Positions 28,191 to 36,878 of a stretch of DNA of 64,000 nt are shown here, piece after piece. The stretch comes from an uncultured Alphaproteobacteria bacterium (GTDB taxonomy: Bacteria; Pseudomonadota; Alphaproteobacteria; RF32; CAG-239). The translations under genes and the position numbers were made by a program. The notes below the pieces were generated by a model. It saw only the letters and a list, made by a program, of their open reading frames with translations, searched no databases and was not told where the DNA came from. The first letter of the stretch is position 1. Each line of letters opens with the position of its first letter. The stretch spans positions 62,001 to 126,000 of the forward strand of contig CALXVZ010000003.1 of the NCBI GenBank assembly GCA_944392235.1. Direction: 5' to 3'.

Positions 28191-29910
28191 AATATTTCTT
28201 TTTTTGTTAATTAATTGTTTCTTTTCCGCTTGGGTTTTTGCTGATACGGTTGATATATCTTTAGATAAAAATGTTATTTCTGAAGGAGATACTGTTAATT
28301 TGACTATTTCTTATTCTGGAGAAAATGATGATAATCCAGATTTAAGCGATCTTCAAAAGGATTTCCAGATTGTTTCTAATTTTACATCCAAACAGGTTAA
28401 TTATATTAATGGAGTATTTTCTCAAATAAAAAAATGGACGATTGGACTTAAGCCTTTAAAGTTAGGTAAAATAACTATTAAACCAATTAAAATTGGTAAT
28501 ATAAGCTCTAATTATGCTGATGTTGAGGTGAAAGAGATTACTGATGTGGCTTATGTTCCTGATCGTAAAGAAAATTCGAATTCTCCTTATTTTCAGATTG
28601 AACAAACACTTTCTCCTTCTTCGCCATATATTAATCAACAAACCATTATTTGGGTAACTATTTATGATAGCCTAGGTTTACATAATGCCTCTCTTCTTCC
28701 TACTGAAGAAACAATGAATAATTGGTCTTTATCTCAATTGACCAAAGAACCTTTTGTTTCTACAGATATTGTTCAGGGAAAAAAAGTTAATGTTGTCAAA
28801 TATGCTTTTGCAGCATTTCCTTTAAAAAGTGGTGAGATTGCTTCTCCTCAATTTGTATTTGATGGTGCTTATATAAAAAATGTGGGTTTTTCTTTCCCTA
28901 ATTTTAATGATAGTTTTTTAACTTTTGGTGTTGATTTTCAAAATGCTTTCGCTCCTAAAGTTCCCGTTCGCATGAAAACTAAAATTGAAAAAATAAACGT
29001 TAAACCGATCCCTTCTTCAAATACAAATGTGTGGCTACCTTTATCAGATTTAGTTATTAGCTCTCAATGGGCTCCTAATACAAAGTTCCAAGTTGGAGAA
29101 GCTTTAACTCGTCAGATAACTGTTCGTGCTTTTGGATTACAAGAAGAAAATTTTCCTGATTTAACTTTTCCTGATATTAAAGGTTTTAAGAAATATCCGG
29201 AAAAACCGGTTCTTTCTTCTGCTATTGAAAAAAATCAAATTGTAATCACCGCAAAGTATAATATTATTTATATTCCGTCACAGTCTGGTAATTTTCTTTA
29301 TCCTAGACAAGAAATTACATGGTTTGATATCAATAGTGAAGAATTTAAAAACACTGTTATTCCTTCTGAAAATATCACAATCTTATCAAATCCTAACTTT
29401 TCTGAGAAAATTTCAGAAACTTTTTCTCCTTCTAATCAAATAGAACAGAAAACACAGAACGAAAATTCTTCTAATATTAATGAAAAAAATAATTCCTCTT
29501 CTACTGTTAAAAATGATATTCCTTATTTCCTTATAGTTATATCTTTGTTTATTGCTCTTTTATTTGTTTTTCTTATAAATGCTTTTTCTAAAAAATTTAA
29601 AGTCCAGGATTATCGTTCTAATGTTATTACATCCCTCAAAAGAGAAAAATATTCTGAAGCAAGAAATAATCTTATCTTATGGGCACAGAAAAAAATGAAG
29701 GACACTACTATTCAAAACTTAAATGATGTTGCAGATGTTTTTGAAAATACCGAATTTAAAGAGCAATTAAATAAACTTAATCAGATTTTATATTCTCCAG
29801 ATGTTCTCTCTTTTAATAAGTCCGAATTTCTCAAAATTTTTAAAAAAATTGATGCAAAAAAAATAAAACAAATTAAAAAGAAAGATATTTTACCAAATCT
29901 TTACAATTAA
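28177..29910 (+). CDS. batD: BatD-like oxygen tolerance protein
   Basis: 577 residues. Signal peptide ('IFLFLLINCFFSAWVFA', then DTV), several immunoglobulin-like beta domains ('VDISLDKNVISEGDTVNLTI', 'IGLKPLKLGKITIKPIKIG', 'SPYINQQTIIWVTIYDSLGL', 'LTRQITVRAFGLQEENFPDL'), a Ser/Asn-rich linker, one C-terminal membrane helix about 447-470 ('PYFLIVISLFIALLFVFLIN') and a cytoplasmic helical tail. Matches BatD/DUF7939-type proteins. It overlaps the preceding gene by 14 bases. Role: periplasmic partner of BatA/BatB; the biochemical activity of the family is not established. Confidence 0.88.
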   Translation: MKAFKIFLFLLINCFFSAWVFADTVDISLDKNVISEGDTVNLTISYSGENDDNPDLSDLQKDFQIVSNFTSKQVNYINGVFSQIKKWTIGLKPLKLGKITIKPIKIGNISSNYADVEVKEITDVAYVPDRKENSNSPYFQIEQTLSPSSPYINQQTIIWVTIYDSLGLHNASLLPTEETMNNWSLSQLTKEPFVSTDIVQGKKVNVVKYAFAAFPLKSGEIASPQFVFDGAYIKNVGFSFPNFNDSFLTFGVDFQNAFAPKVPVRMKTKIEKINVKPIPSSNTNVWLPLSDLVISSQWAPNTKFQVGEALTRQITVRAFGLQEENFPDLTFPDIKGFKKYPEKPVLSSAIEKNQIVITAKYNIIYIPSQSGNFLYPRQEITWFDINSEEFKNTVIPSENITILSNPNFSEKISETFSPSNQIEQKTQNENSSNINEKNNSSSTVKNDIPYFLIVISLFIALLFVFLINAFSKKFKVQDYRSNVITSLKREKYSEARNNLILWAQKKMKDTTIQNLNDVADVFENTEFKEQLNKLNQILYSPDVLSFNKSEFLKIFKKIDAKKIKQIKKKDILPNLYN

Positions 29911-29950
29911 TTTGCATCTTATTATGTGTATGTAACCTAAGGGAGATGCC

Positions 29951-30817
29951 ATGCTTTGGTTTAAAAGAATTGTCTGCGGTATAGTTGCCCTACTTTTGGT
30001 TCTTTTAAGTATTAAACTTTTGCAGAATCAAATACAATTATGGCAAGCTTTTGGGTTATGCGTTTTTGTTGGTGGTATAACTCTTGCTCATATCGCTATT
30101 TTTCAGCAACTCCCTAAATATGATTTTTGGATTACTCTGATTGCTATTGGGTTGGCTGTTGCTTTGTATTTTACTAATTCCAAAAGTGTTTCTTCTAAAG
30201 TTTCTGTATCCCCTTCTGAAAATATAAAAGAAAATACCTTGAAAACTCAAAAAGTAGTAACTGTTGTCAAAAAGAAACCTAAAAAGAAAAAATATAAATC
30301 TACAGGCTTTAACCCGTCTGATTATCCTAAAATTAGTGGTAGTGCTACAATTATTCATGCAAATGTTTTTTATATCGGTGGTCGTTATGTTAGGTTGTAT
30401 GGCGTAGATGCTCCAGATAATGACCAAATTTGTTCTGATGCTAATGGTAGCTCCTATAACTGTGGACAAGCAGCTGTTTCTTGGTTAAGAGGTTGGATTG
30501 ATACAAATTCTATTGATTGCTATTTGCTGAAAATAAATCCAAATGGACAAGATTTAGCAACTTGTGTCTGGGGTGATTATGATATTGGAGCTGCTCTGGT
30601 TGGAACGGGGTGGGCGATTGCTAATACTAAAGAATCCGATATATATCGTCCATATGAGGCTAAAGCAAAAGGGGAATCTTCAGGTTTGTGGCAGGGAACT
30701 TTTTATGCTCCGGAAGATTGGCGAGATATAAAAAGAAGACAGAATGATTTCACAATTAGAAGATCTTCTTTTTCTAAAGGTAGTTCTTTCTTTGATTTTG
30801 GTTCTTGGTTCAAATAA
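29951..30817 (+). CDS. Membrane-anchored staphylococcal-nuclease-like protein
   Basis: 288 residues. Three or four N-terminal membrane helices (about residues 8-76), a Lys-rich linker ('KKPKKKKYK'), then a nuclease-like OB-fold domain (about 120-265): 'RYVRLYGVDAPDNDQIC', 'GQAAVSWLRGWIDTN', 'DIGAALVGTGWAIANTK', 'YEAKAKGESSGLWQGTF'. Compared with Staphylococcus nuclease, Arg35 and Asp40 equivalents are present (VRLYGVD), Glu43 appears to be Asp, and the Arg87 equivalent (usual GR before the strand) is Gln in 'NGQDLATCVW'. Catalysis may be lost or altered. Two cysteines in an insert ('ICSDANGSSYNC') could pair. SD 'GGGAGA' upstream. Followed by tsaE two bases later. Confidence 0.82.
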   Translation: MLWFKRIVCGIVALLLVLLSIKLLQNQIQLWQAFGLCVFVGGITLAHIAIFQQLPKYDFWITLIAIGLAVALYFTNSKSVSSKVSVSPSENIKENTLKTQKVVTVVKKKPKKKKYKSTGFNPSDYPKISGSATIIHANVFYIGGRYVRLYGVDAPDNDQICSDANGSSYNCGQAAVSWLRGWIDTNSIDCYLLKINPNGQDLATCVWGDYDIGAALVGTGWAIANTKESDIYRPYEAKAKGESSGLWQGTFYAPEDWRDIKRRQNDFTIRRSSFSKGSSFFDFGSWFK

Positions 30818-30818
30818 T

Positions 30819-31289
30819 ATGATTAATTATATTGAAAATTTTGTATGTGAAACTGAAAATGATACAAATCGTTTAGCTCAATTATTTGCTTCTTCTGTTA
30901 GAAAAGGCGATGTTATTGCTCTTTATGGAACTTTAGGTGTGGGGAAAAGCACTTTTTCTCGATTTCTTATTCAATATCTGACTAATGCTACTGAAGTCCC
31001 TAGCCCGACGTTTACTCTAGTGCAATCTTACGATACTGCTAATTTTACAATCTTTCATTATGATATGTATCGTTTGGAACAGCCTGAGGATGCTTATGAA
31101 CTTGGTATTGAAGAATCTTTTTTCATGGGTGTTAATCTTATTGAATGGCCTGAAAAAATAGAATCTCTTTTACCTAGAAATATTTGGAAAGTTTGTATTT
31201 CTTCAAATTTAGATTCAAGAATCTTTTCTGTTTCTGTAACTGATGAGGAAAAAAAGAAGCGACTGGAGAAAATTGCTCATGACTTCTAA
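30819..31289 (+). CDS. tsaE: tRNA threonylcarbamoyladenosine ATPase TsaE
   Basis: 156 residues from ATG 30819; a longer in-frame start overlaps the upstream gene. ATPase partner of TsaB/TsaD in t6A37 tRNA modification. P-loop 'YGTLGVGKSTFSRFL' at about residue 40, 'EVPSPTFTLVQSYDT', 'IFHYDMYRLEQPEDAYELGI' and 'LIEWPEKIESLLP' are all TsaE hallmarks. No clear ribosome site; probably translated from the upstream gene, whose stop is one base away. Overlaps the hprK-like start by 11 bases. Confidence 0.93.
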   Translation: MINYIENFVCETENDTNRLAQLFASSVRKGDVIALYGTLGVGKSTFSRFLIQYLTNATEVPSPTFTLVQSYDTANFTIFHYDMYRLEQPEDAYELGIEESFFMGVNLIEWPEKIESLLPRNIWKVCISSNLDSRIFSVSVTDEEKKKRLEKIAHDF

Positions 31290-31707
31290 TAATATTCATG
31301 CTACATTGATTGCTTATAAAGGTAAAGGTATCCTTTTTTCTGGGAAATCTGGTAGCGGTAAATCTGATCTTGCTTTGCGTTTTATTCTTGAACATGATGC
31401 TATGCTTGTTGCTGATGATCGTGTAGATATTTTTACTGTTAATCATTGCTTATTTGGTTCTTCTCCAAAGGAAATTGCTGGTAAACTTGAAGTTAGAGGT
31501 GTGGGTATTGCTTCTTTTCCATTTCTTGAAAATTCCCCGATTTCTCTTTTTGTTGAATTGATTGATGATATTAAACAGATTGATAGACTTCCTGAATATC
31601 AAGAAACTGAATTGTTAGATATATGTATTCCTAAGCTGACATTATTTCCCTTTGAATCTTCCGCAATTTGTAAAATTATTGCAAAAATAAGTGGTATTAT
31701 TTCTTAA
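31279..31707 (+). CDS. hprK: HPr kinase/phosphorylase C-terminal domain protein
   Basis: 142 residues from ATG 31279, eight bases after SD GGAGAA inside tsaE. Only the C-terminal catalytic half of HPr kinase is present, the short alphaproteobacterial form: P-loop 'FSGKSGSGKSDLALRF' at about residue 17, 'LVADDRVDI' and the signature 'GKLEVRGVGI'. It would phosphorylate and dephosphorylate a serine on HPr of the nitrogen/carbon PTS. In other alphaproteobacteria this gene follows a ChvG/ChvI-type two-component system and precedes a PTS EIIA gene; neither is here. Confidence 0.88.
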   Translation: MTSNNIHATLIAYKGKGILFSGKSGSGKSDLALRFILEHDAMLVADDRVDIFTVNHCLFGSSPKEIAGKLEVRGVGIASFPFLENSPISLFVELIDDIKQIDRLPEYQETELLDICIPKLTLFPFESSAICKIIAKISGIIS

Positions 31708-31749
31708 ATATGTTATTAGTAAGTAGGATTTGTTTGTGAGGATTTTGAT

Positions 31750-32541
31750 ATGATTATACGTTTAAGCGAGGCTTTTCTTAGAACTCTTGGTAAACCTTTA
31801 GTCAAATTTCTTTTTTCTTTGGGAGATTTGACTGCTTTTATTGTTAAGGCGATTTACCATTGTTTTGTTCCTCCTTTCTACTTTAAATTATTCTTTCGGC
31901 AGGTTCTTGATATTGGTTTCTACTCGCTTCCTGTTGTTGGTTTAACTACTCTCTTTGCCGGTATGGTTATTGCTTTACAAACTTATTCTGGTTTTTCTGG
32001 TTTTAAAGCTGAAAGTGTTATCGCTTCTGTTGTTCTTATTTCTGTTACTCGTGAATTGGCTCCTGTTCTCTCTGCTCTGATGGTGGCTGGTAGAATTGGG
32101 GCTGCTATGGCTGCAGAAATCGGAACTATGAGGGTTACTGAGCAAATTGATGCTCTGGTTACTTTATCTACTAATCCTTTTAAATATTTAGTTGCTCCAA
32201 GACTTTGGGCGGGGCTTATTGTTCTTCCTTTATTGGTTTTAGTTGGTGATATTATTGGTATTTTTGGTGGTTATGTTGTTGGTGTCTATAAATTAGGTTT
32301 TAATCCAGCTAACTATATTAATGCTACTTTTCAGGACCTACAATATATTGGTATTATATCAGGACTTGTTAAAGCTGCTGTTTTTGGTTTTATTATTTCT
32401 ATGATGGGTTGTTATCATGGATACAAATCTAAAGGTGGAGCACAGGGGGTTGGAAATGCAACAACAAATGCTGTCGTTTCTTCTTCTATCCTTATCCTTA
32501 TCTTTAACTATCTTATTACTGAAATGTTCTTCTCTCGATAA
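31750..32541 (+). CDS. mlaE: MlaE-family lipid ABC transporter permease
   Basis: 263 residues, five to six hydrophobic helices. Permease of the Mla pathway that keeps outer-membrane lipid asymmetry. Marks: 'GLTTLFAGMVIALQTYSGF', 'LAPVLSALMVAGRIGAAMAA', 'EIGTMRVTEQIDAL' (the diagnostic coupling segment), 'KAAVFGFIISMMGCYHGY'. SD 'GTGAGGA' upstream. Directly followed by the ATPase gene. The substrate-binding MlaD and periplasmic MlaB/C genes are not in this operon. Confidence 0.93.
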   Translation: MIIRLSEAFLRTLGKPLVKFLFSLGDLTAFIVKAIYHCFVPPFYFKLFFRQVLDIGFYSLPVVGLTTLFAGMVIALQTYSGFSGFKAESVIASVVLISVTRELAPVLSALMVAGRIGAAMAAEIGTMRVTEQIDALVTLSTNPFKYLVAPRLWAGLIVLPLLVLVGDIIGIFGGYVVGVYKLGFNPANYINATFQDLQYIGIISGLVKAAVFGFIISMMGCYHGYKSKGGAQGVGNATTNAVVSSSILILIFNYLITEMFFSR

Positions 32542-32553
32542 TGGAGGTCTTAT

Positions 32554-33321
32554 ATGGAAAAAGAAATAAAAATTAGAATTAGAGATCTTCATAAAAGCTT
32601 TGGTAAAAAGAATGTCTTAAATGGAGTAAACCTTGATTTATATAAAGGGGAATCTCTTGTTGTTATTGGCGGGTCTGGTACTGGTAAATCTGTTTTGATT
32701 AAATGTATTCAAGGACTACTTACTCCTGATAGTGGCTCTATTGAAATTGATGACGTTGAAATTGTTAATGAAAATCCTGATGTTATTGACAGCTTGCATA
32801 GTAAAATGGGAATGCTCTTTCAAGGCGGTGCTCTTTTTGATAGTTTAACTGTTTGGGAAAATGTTGCTTTTGATTTAATTCAAAATAGAGGTTATGCTAA
32901 AAAAGAAGCTAAAATTGTTGCTATCAAAGTATTAAGACAAGTTGGACTAACGGAAGATATTGCTGACTTATACCCTTCTGAATTGTCCGGAGGTATGCAA
33001 AAGCGTGTTGGTTTGGCTAGGGCTGTTATCACTCGTCCGGAAATTATATTTTTTGACGAGCCTACTACCGGTTTGGATCCTATTATGGCAGATGTTATTA
33101 ATGATCTGATTATTGAATCTGCTAAAGATTTAGGGGCAACAACACTAACTATTACTCATGATATGGCTTCTGCTCGAAAAATTGCTGATAAAATCGCTAT
33201 GCTTTATCAAGGGAAAATTATTTGGTATGGAACTGTTAAAGAACTAGATAAAACAACTAACCCTTATGTTAGACAGTTTATAAATGGTTCATCTAAAGGA
33301 CCAATTAAGGTGGAGAAATAA
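32554..33321 (+). CDS. mlaF: MlaF-family ABC transporter ATPase
   Basis: 255 residues. ATPase partner of MlaE. Walker A 'GGSGTGKSVLIKCI', Q-loop 'MGMLFQGGALFDSLTVWENV' (FQGGALFDS is typical of the MlaF/Ttg2A group), signature 'LSGGMQKRVGLARAV', Walker B 'IIFFDEPTTGLDP', and H-loop 'TITHDMASA'. Twelve bases after mlaE with SD 'GGAGG'. The next gene is radA, so the Mla unit here is only two genes. Confidence 0.94.
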   Translation: MEKEIKIRIRDLHKSFGKKNVLNGVNLDLYKGESLVVIGGSGTGKSVLIKCIQGLLTPDSGSIEIDDVEIVNENPDVIDSLHSKMGMLFQGGALFDSLTVWENVAFDLIQNRGYAKKEAKIVAIKVLRQVGLTEDIADLYPSELSGGMQKRVGLARAVITRPEIIFFDEPTTGLDPIMADVINDLIIESAKDLGATTLTITHDMASARKIADKIAMLYQGKIIWYGTVKELDKTTNPYVRQFINGSSKGPIKVEK

Positions 33322-33322
33322 T

Positions 33323-34699
33323 ATGGCAAAAAAATCAACTGTTGATTATGTTTGTCAGTCGTGTGGAGCTGTTTATCCTAAATGGCAGGGAAAATGTGAT
33401 TCTTGTGGTGAGTGGAACTCTATAGTTGAAGAAGCGAAACCTTCTGCCGAATTTTCTAATTTATCTTCAAAAAAGCAAGGACATCAAATTGATTTTGTTT
33501 CTCTTAATGGTGAAAGTCAGTCTTATCAAAGACTTGTAACTAATCTTTCTGAAATTAATCGTGTTTCAGGCGGAGGGTTAGTTCCTGGATCTGTTATTTT
33601 GGTTGGAGGAGATCCGGGAATTGGAAAATCTACCCTTCTTTTACAGATTTGTGCTGGTGTTGCTAATAAACTTAATGACGATAGTTGTTTTTATATTTCT
33701 GGTGAAGAAGCTATTGATCAAGTTCGTATCAGAGCAAAACGTCTTGGATTAGCTGATGCACCTGTTAAACTAGCAAGCACGACTAGTGTAAAAGATATTA
33801 TTGTTACTTTAGAAAAAGAAAATCCTTCTCTGGTAATCATAGATTCAATTCAAACGATGTATATTGATGATGTGGAATCTACTCCGGGCAGTGTTGCACA
33901 AGTTCGTGCGGCAGCATATGAGTTAATCAAAATAGCCAAGAAAAAAGGGTTTATTTTATTTTTAGTTGGTCATGTTACAAAACAGGGTGCTATTGCAGGT
34001 CCGAGAGTTCTTGAACATATGGTTGATACAGTTCTTTATTTTGAAGGTGATAGGGGACACCATTTTCGTATCCTTCGTGCCGTAAAAAATAGATATGGTG
34101 CTACAGATGAGATTGGCGTTTTTGAAATGCAAGACAATGGCTTAATTGAAGTTGAAAATCCATCTGCGTTATTTTTAGCGGAAAGACAGGGATGCGTCTC
34201 TGGTTCTTGTGTTTTTGCGGGAATTGAAGGTTCTAGACCTCTCTTAGTTGAAATTCAAGCTCTTGTTGGCAATAGTGGCTATGCTGGTGCAAAGCGTGCG
34301 GTTGTTGGTTGGGATTCTAGCAGATTGGCGATGATCCTTGCTGTATTAGAAGCTCGTTGCGGAATGAACTTTAGTACTCATGATGTTTACTTAAATATTG
34401 CGGGAGGGCTAAAAATTACAGAACCTGCAGCGGATTTGGCTGTTGCTATGGCTGTTATCTCTTCAATGACAAATAAACCTCTTCCTGCTGACATGGTTGT
34501 TTTTGGTGAAATTGGCCTATCTGGTGAAATAAGAGCAGTTAGTCAGCCTACGCTTCGATTGAAAGAAGCTCAAAAATTAGGATTTTCTAACGCTATTATT
34601 CCTAATTCTTTTGCGAAAGATAAAAAACAGAAACTTATTACAGGTATGTCTTATCATGAAATAGGTAATGTTCAACGACTTATTTCTAAATTTAGTTAA
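33323..34699 (+). CDS. radA: DNA repair protein RadA
   Basis: 458 residues from ATG 33323 with SD GGTGGAGA in the end of mlaF; an upstream frame start is inside mlaF. N-terminal zinc finger ('VCQSCGAVYPKWQGKCDSCG'), RecA-like core with Walker A 'GGDPGIGKSTLLLQ', Walker B 'LVIIDSIQTMY', the RadA motif K-N-R-x-G as 'KNRYGATDEIGVFEM', and a C-terminal Lon-like domain ('GYAGAKRAVVGWDSSRLAMI', 'AADLAVAMAVISSM', 'FGEIGLSGEIRAV'). It promotes branch migration of recombination intermediates. RadA-CvpA is the conserved order in alphaproteobacteria. Confidence 0.96.
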   Translation: MAKKSTVDYVCQSCGAVYPKWQGKCDSCGEWNSIVEEAKPSAEFSNLSSKKQGHQIDFVSLNGESQSYQRLVTNLSEINRVSGGGLVPGSVILVGGDPGIGKSTLLLQICAGVANKLNDDSCFYISGEEAIDQVRIRAKRLGLADAPVKLASTTSVKDIIVTLEKENPSLVIIDSIQTMYIDDVESTPGSVAQVRAAAYELIKIAKKKGFILFLVGHVTKQGAIAGPRVLEHMVDTVLYFEGDRGHHFRILRAVKNRYGATDEIGVFEMQDNGLIEVENPSALFLAERQGCVSGSCVFAGIEGSRPLLVEIQALVGNSGYAGAKRAVVGWDSSRLAMILAVLEARCGMNFSTHDVYLNIAGGLKITEPAADLAVAMAVISSMTNKPLPADMVVFGEIGLSGEIRAVSQPTLRLKEAQKLGFSNAIIPNSFAKDKKQKLITGMSYHEIGNVQRLISKFS

Positions 34700-34709
34700 G
34701 GAGTATTTT

Positions 34710-35486
34710 ATGGAACCGTTAAATAATATTGATGTTGCGATTTTAATTGGTGTTGCAATCTCTATGCTTGTTGCTTTTATTCGTGGTTTTGTTAAAGAAC
34801 TTCTTTCTATTATCGGGTTGGCTTGTTTTATTATCTTAACAGTTCAACTAACTCCTTTAATTACTCCTTGGATGAATAAGTTTATTGCAAGCAAACTTAT
34901 GGCGCAATTTGTTGTCTTTTTATTAATTATGGCTTTCTTTTATGCTATCTGGATTATTAGCACGGATAAACTTATTGCTATGATTAGAACTAGCACTCTG
35001 AGTTTTATGGACAGACTTTTTGGACTTCTTTTTGGTTTTGTTCGAGCTGTTCTTATTCTTGGTTTTTGTTTCTTGATTGTAAAAATAGCCCTTCCTGAAG
35101 AATTAAAAAGTGGTATTTTAAAAGAATCTAAATACTTTATGATGGCTAAACCTTGTTCAGATATGATTGAAGCTTTTCTTCCTAAAGATTTTGTTAAAAA
35201 TACAAAGAAATCTATAGAAGGTATAAATAAGGTTAATACTCAACATAAACATAAAAAAGATGAACAAGATGATACTAAAGAAAAAACTGATGATGGCAAA
35301 AGTTTTCCGTCTAAATTAGATCAAAAACAGATGGATAAAATGTTTGATTTATTAGTTAAACCTGAAATAAAAAATACGTCTTCTAACAGTAAAAGTAGTA
35401 AAAATTCTACTGCTGAAGAAGAAAAAGGATATGATAAAAAAGAAACTAATAGCTTGGATAGATTAATTGATATTACTGCTGAGTAA
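34710..35486 (+). CDS. cvpA: CvpA family membrane protein
   Basis: 258 residues from ATG with SD AAGGAG. Four membrane helices in the first 145 residues ('AILIGVAISMLVAFIRGFVK', 'LIGLACFIILTVQLTPLI' region, 'FVVFLLIMAFFYAIWII', 'LLFGFVRAVLILGFCFLIVK') match CvpA (colicin V production/purine-operon membrane protein). A charged tail of about 100 Lys/Glu/Ser residues follows, longer than in most CvpA proteins. purF, which normally follows cvpA, is absent; a bidirectional terminator and tyrS follow. Confidence 0.87.
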   Translation: MEPLNNIDVAILIGVAISMLVAFIRGFVKELLSIIGLACFIILTVQLTPLITPWMNKFIASKLMAQFVVFLLIMAFFYAIWIISTDKLIAMIRTSTLSFMDRLFGLLFGFVRAVLILGFCFLIVKIALPEELKSGILKESKYFMMAKPCSDMIEAFLPKDFVKNTKKSIEGINKVNTQHKHKKDEQDDTKEKTDDGKSFPSKLDQKQMDKMFDLLVKPEIKNTSSNSKSSKNSTAEEEKGYDKKETNSLDRLIDITAE

Positions 35487-35504
35487 GGTTATTATTCCTT
35501 TTAC

Positions 35505-35536
35505 AAAAAAAGGCGGTTAGTGAACCGCCTTTTTTT
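35505..35536. terminator. Bidirectional rho-independent terminator (cvpA/tyrS)
   Basis: Stem AGGCGGTT/AACCGCCT with a 4-base loop flanked by six A residues on the left and T residues on the right, so it works for both converging genes. Confidence 0.92.
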
Positions 35537-35545
35537 AGTTTTGTT

Positions 35546-36799
35546 CTACTGCAATATTAGTAACCCATGTTTCTTTTTGCCTTGTGATAATTTTATATTA
35601 CCATTTTCTATATCTTTTTCTGTAATGACATAGTTTTCATCGGTTATCACTTTGTCATTAAGTTTTAATCCAGATTGTTTAATTAAACGACGAGCTTCTC
35701 CCTTGCTTGCAACAAATCCTAAAGCAAGAAATGCATCCAATACACCTATGCCTTCTTTCGAGCCTTTTGCTGTTGGTAATTCATTTCCAGCAACTCCTTT
35801 TTCGAATGTCTGGATAGCTGTTTCTTGAGCGGCTTTTGCTTCGGATTCACCTCGACAAATCTTGGTTGCTTCATATGCTAAAATTTTCTTAGCTTCATTT
35901 ATTTCTTTATCTTTTAATACTTCTAAACGATGAACTTCATCCATTGGTAAATCAGTGAAAATTCTTAAGCATTTTCCAACTTCTGCATCTCCAATATTTC
36001 TAAAATATTGATAATAGTTATAAGATGGAAGTTTTTCTTCATTTATCCAAACAGCATTTCCTTCTGATTTTCCCATTTTTTTGCCGGCAGAATCTGTAAT
36101 TATTGGGCTAGTAAAACCAAATAATTCTGTGTCATATCTTCTTCTTCCTAACTCTGTTCCTGAAACGATATTTCCCCATTGATCGGCTCCAGCAATTTGA
36201 GCTCGGCAACCATACTTTTGTAAAAGAACACAAAAATCATATCCTTGTAATAGCATATAATTAAATTCTAGGAAAGACATTGGTTGTTCACGTTCCAATC
36301 GACTTTTTACGCTATCCATTGTCAACATTCTATTTACAGAATAACATGTTCCTATATCTCTTAAAAATTCCAAATAGTTAATATCTTTAAACCAATCATA
36401 ATTATCAACCATTTGCGCATCATTTTTTCCATCTCCGAATCTAAGAAACTTCATAAATGATTTCTTCAAGCCCTCTACATTATGTTTCAGAGTTTCTTCA
36501 CTCAAAAATGGGCGTAATTTATCTTTACCGGATGGATCTCCAATGCGTGCTGTAGCTCCACCAACCAAAGTCAATGGCTTATGACCGCATTTTTGAAACC
36601 ATCTTAACATCATCAAAGGAACAATGTGCCCTACATGCAAACTATCACCTGTTGGATCTGATCCTAAATATCCAACAGCAGGTTCTCCTCTTTTTTCACA
36701 ATCTGCTAGGTATTCATCAAATCCCTCTTCATTCGTGCATTGGTTGTAAAAACCTCTTTCATGCATTATATTTAAAAATTCTGATTTAAAACTTGTCAT
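35546..36799 (-). CDS. tyrS: Tyrosyl-tRNA synthetase
   Basis: 417 residues. Class I synthetase, TyrRS of the bacterial type: HIGH-like 'DSLHVGHIVPLMML' near residue 50, 'GGATARIGDPSGKDKLR', 'LLQGYDFCVLLQKYG', 'AGADQWGNIVSGTEL', KMSKS-like 'KKMGKSEGNAVW', and a C-terminal S4 RNA-binding domain ('SKGEARRLIKQSGLKLND'). SD 'AAGGAAGT' before the ATG. Divergent from anmK and convergent with cvpA. Confidence 0.97.
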   Translation of the reverse strand: MTSFKSEFLNIMHERGFYNQCTNEEGFDEYLADCEKRGEPAVGYLGSDPTGDSLHVGHIVPLMMLRWFQKCGHKPLTLVGGATARIGDPSGKDKLRPFLSEETLKHNVEGLKKSFMKFLRFGDGKNDAQMVDNYDWFKDINYLEFLRDIGTCYSVNRMLTMDSVKSRLEREQPMSFLEFNYMLLQGYDFCVLLQKYGCRAQIAGADQWGNIVSGTELGRRRYDTELFGFTSPIITDSAGKKMGKSEGNAVWINEEKLPSYNYYQYFRNIGDAEVGKCLRIFTDLPMDEVHRLEVLKDKEINEAKKILAYEATKICRGESEAKAAQETAIQTFEKGVAGNELPTAKGSKEGIGVLDAFLALGFVASKGEARRLIKQSGLKLNDKVITDENYVITEKDIENGNIKLSQGKKKHGLLILQ

Positions 36800-36878
36800 T
36801 TTTACTTCCTTATTACTAAATTTTAAAGCATATTATCATAATAATTTGATATTGCAATTAATAAAGAGGTTTTTGTAT

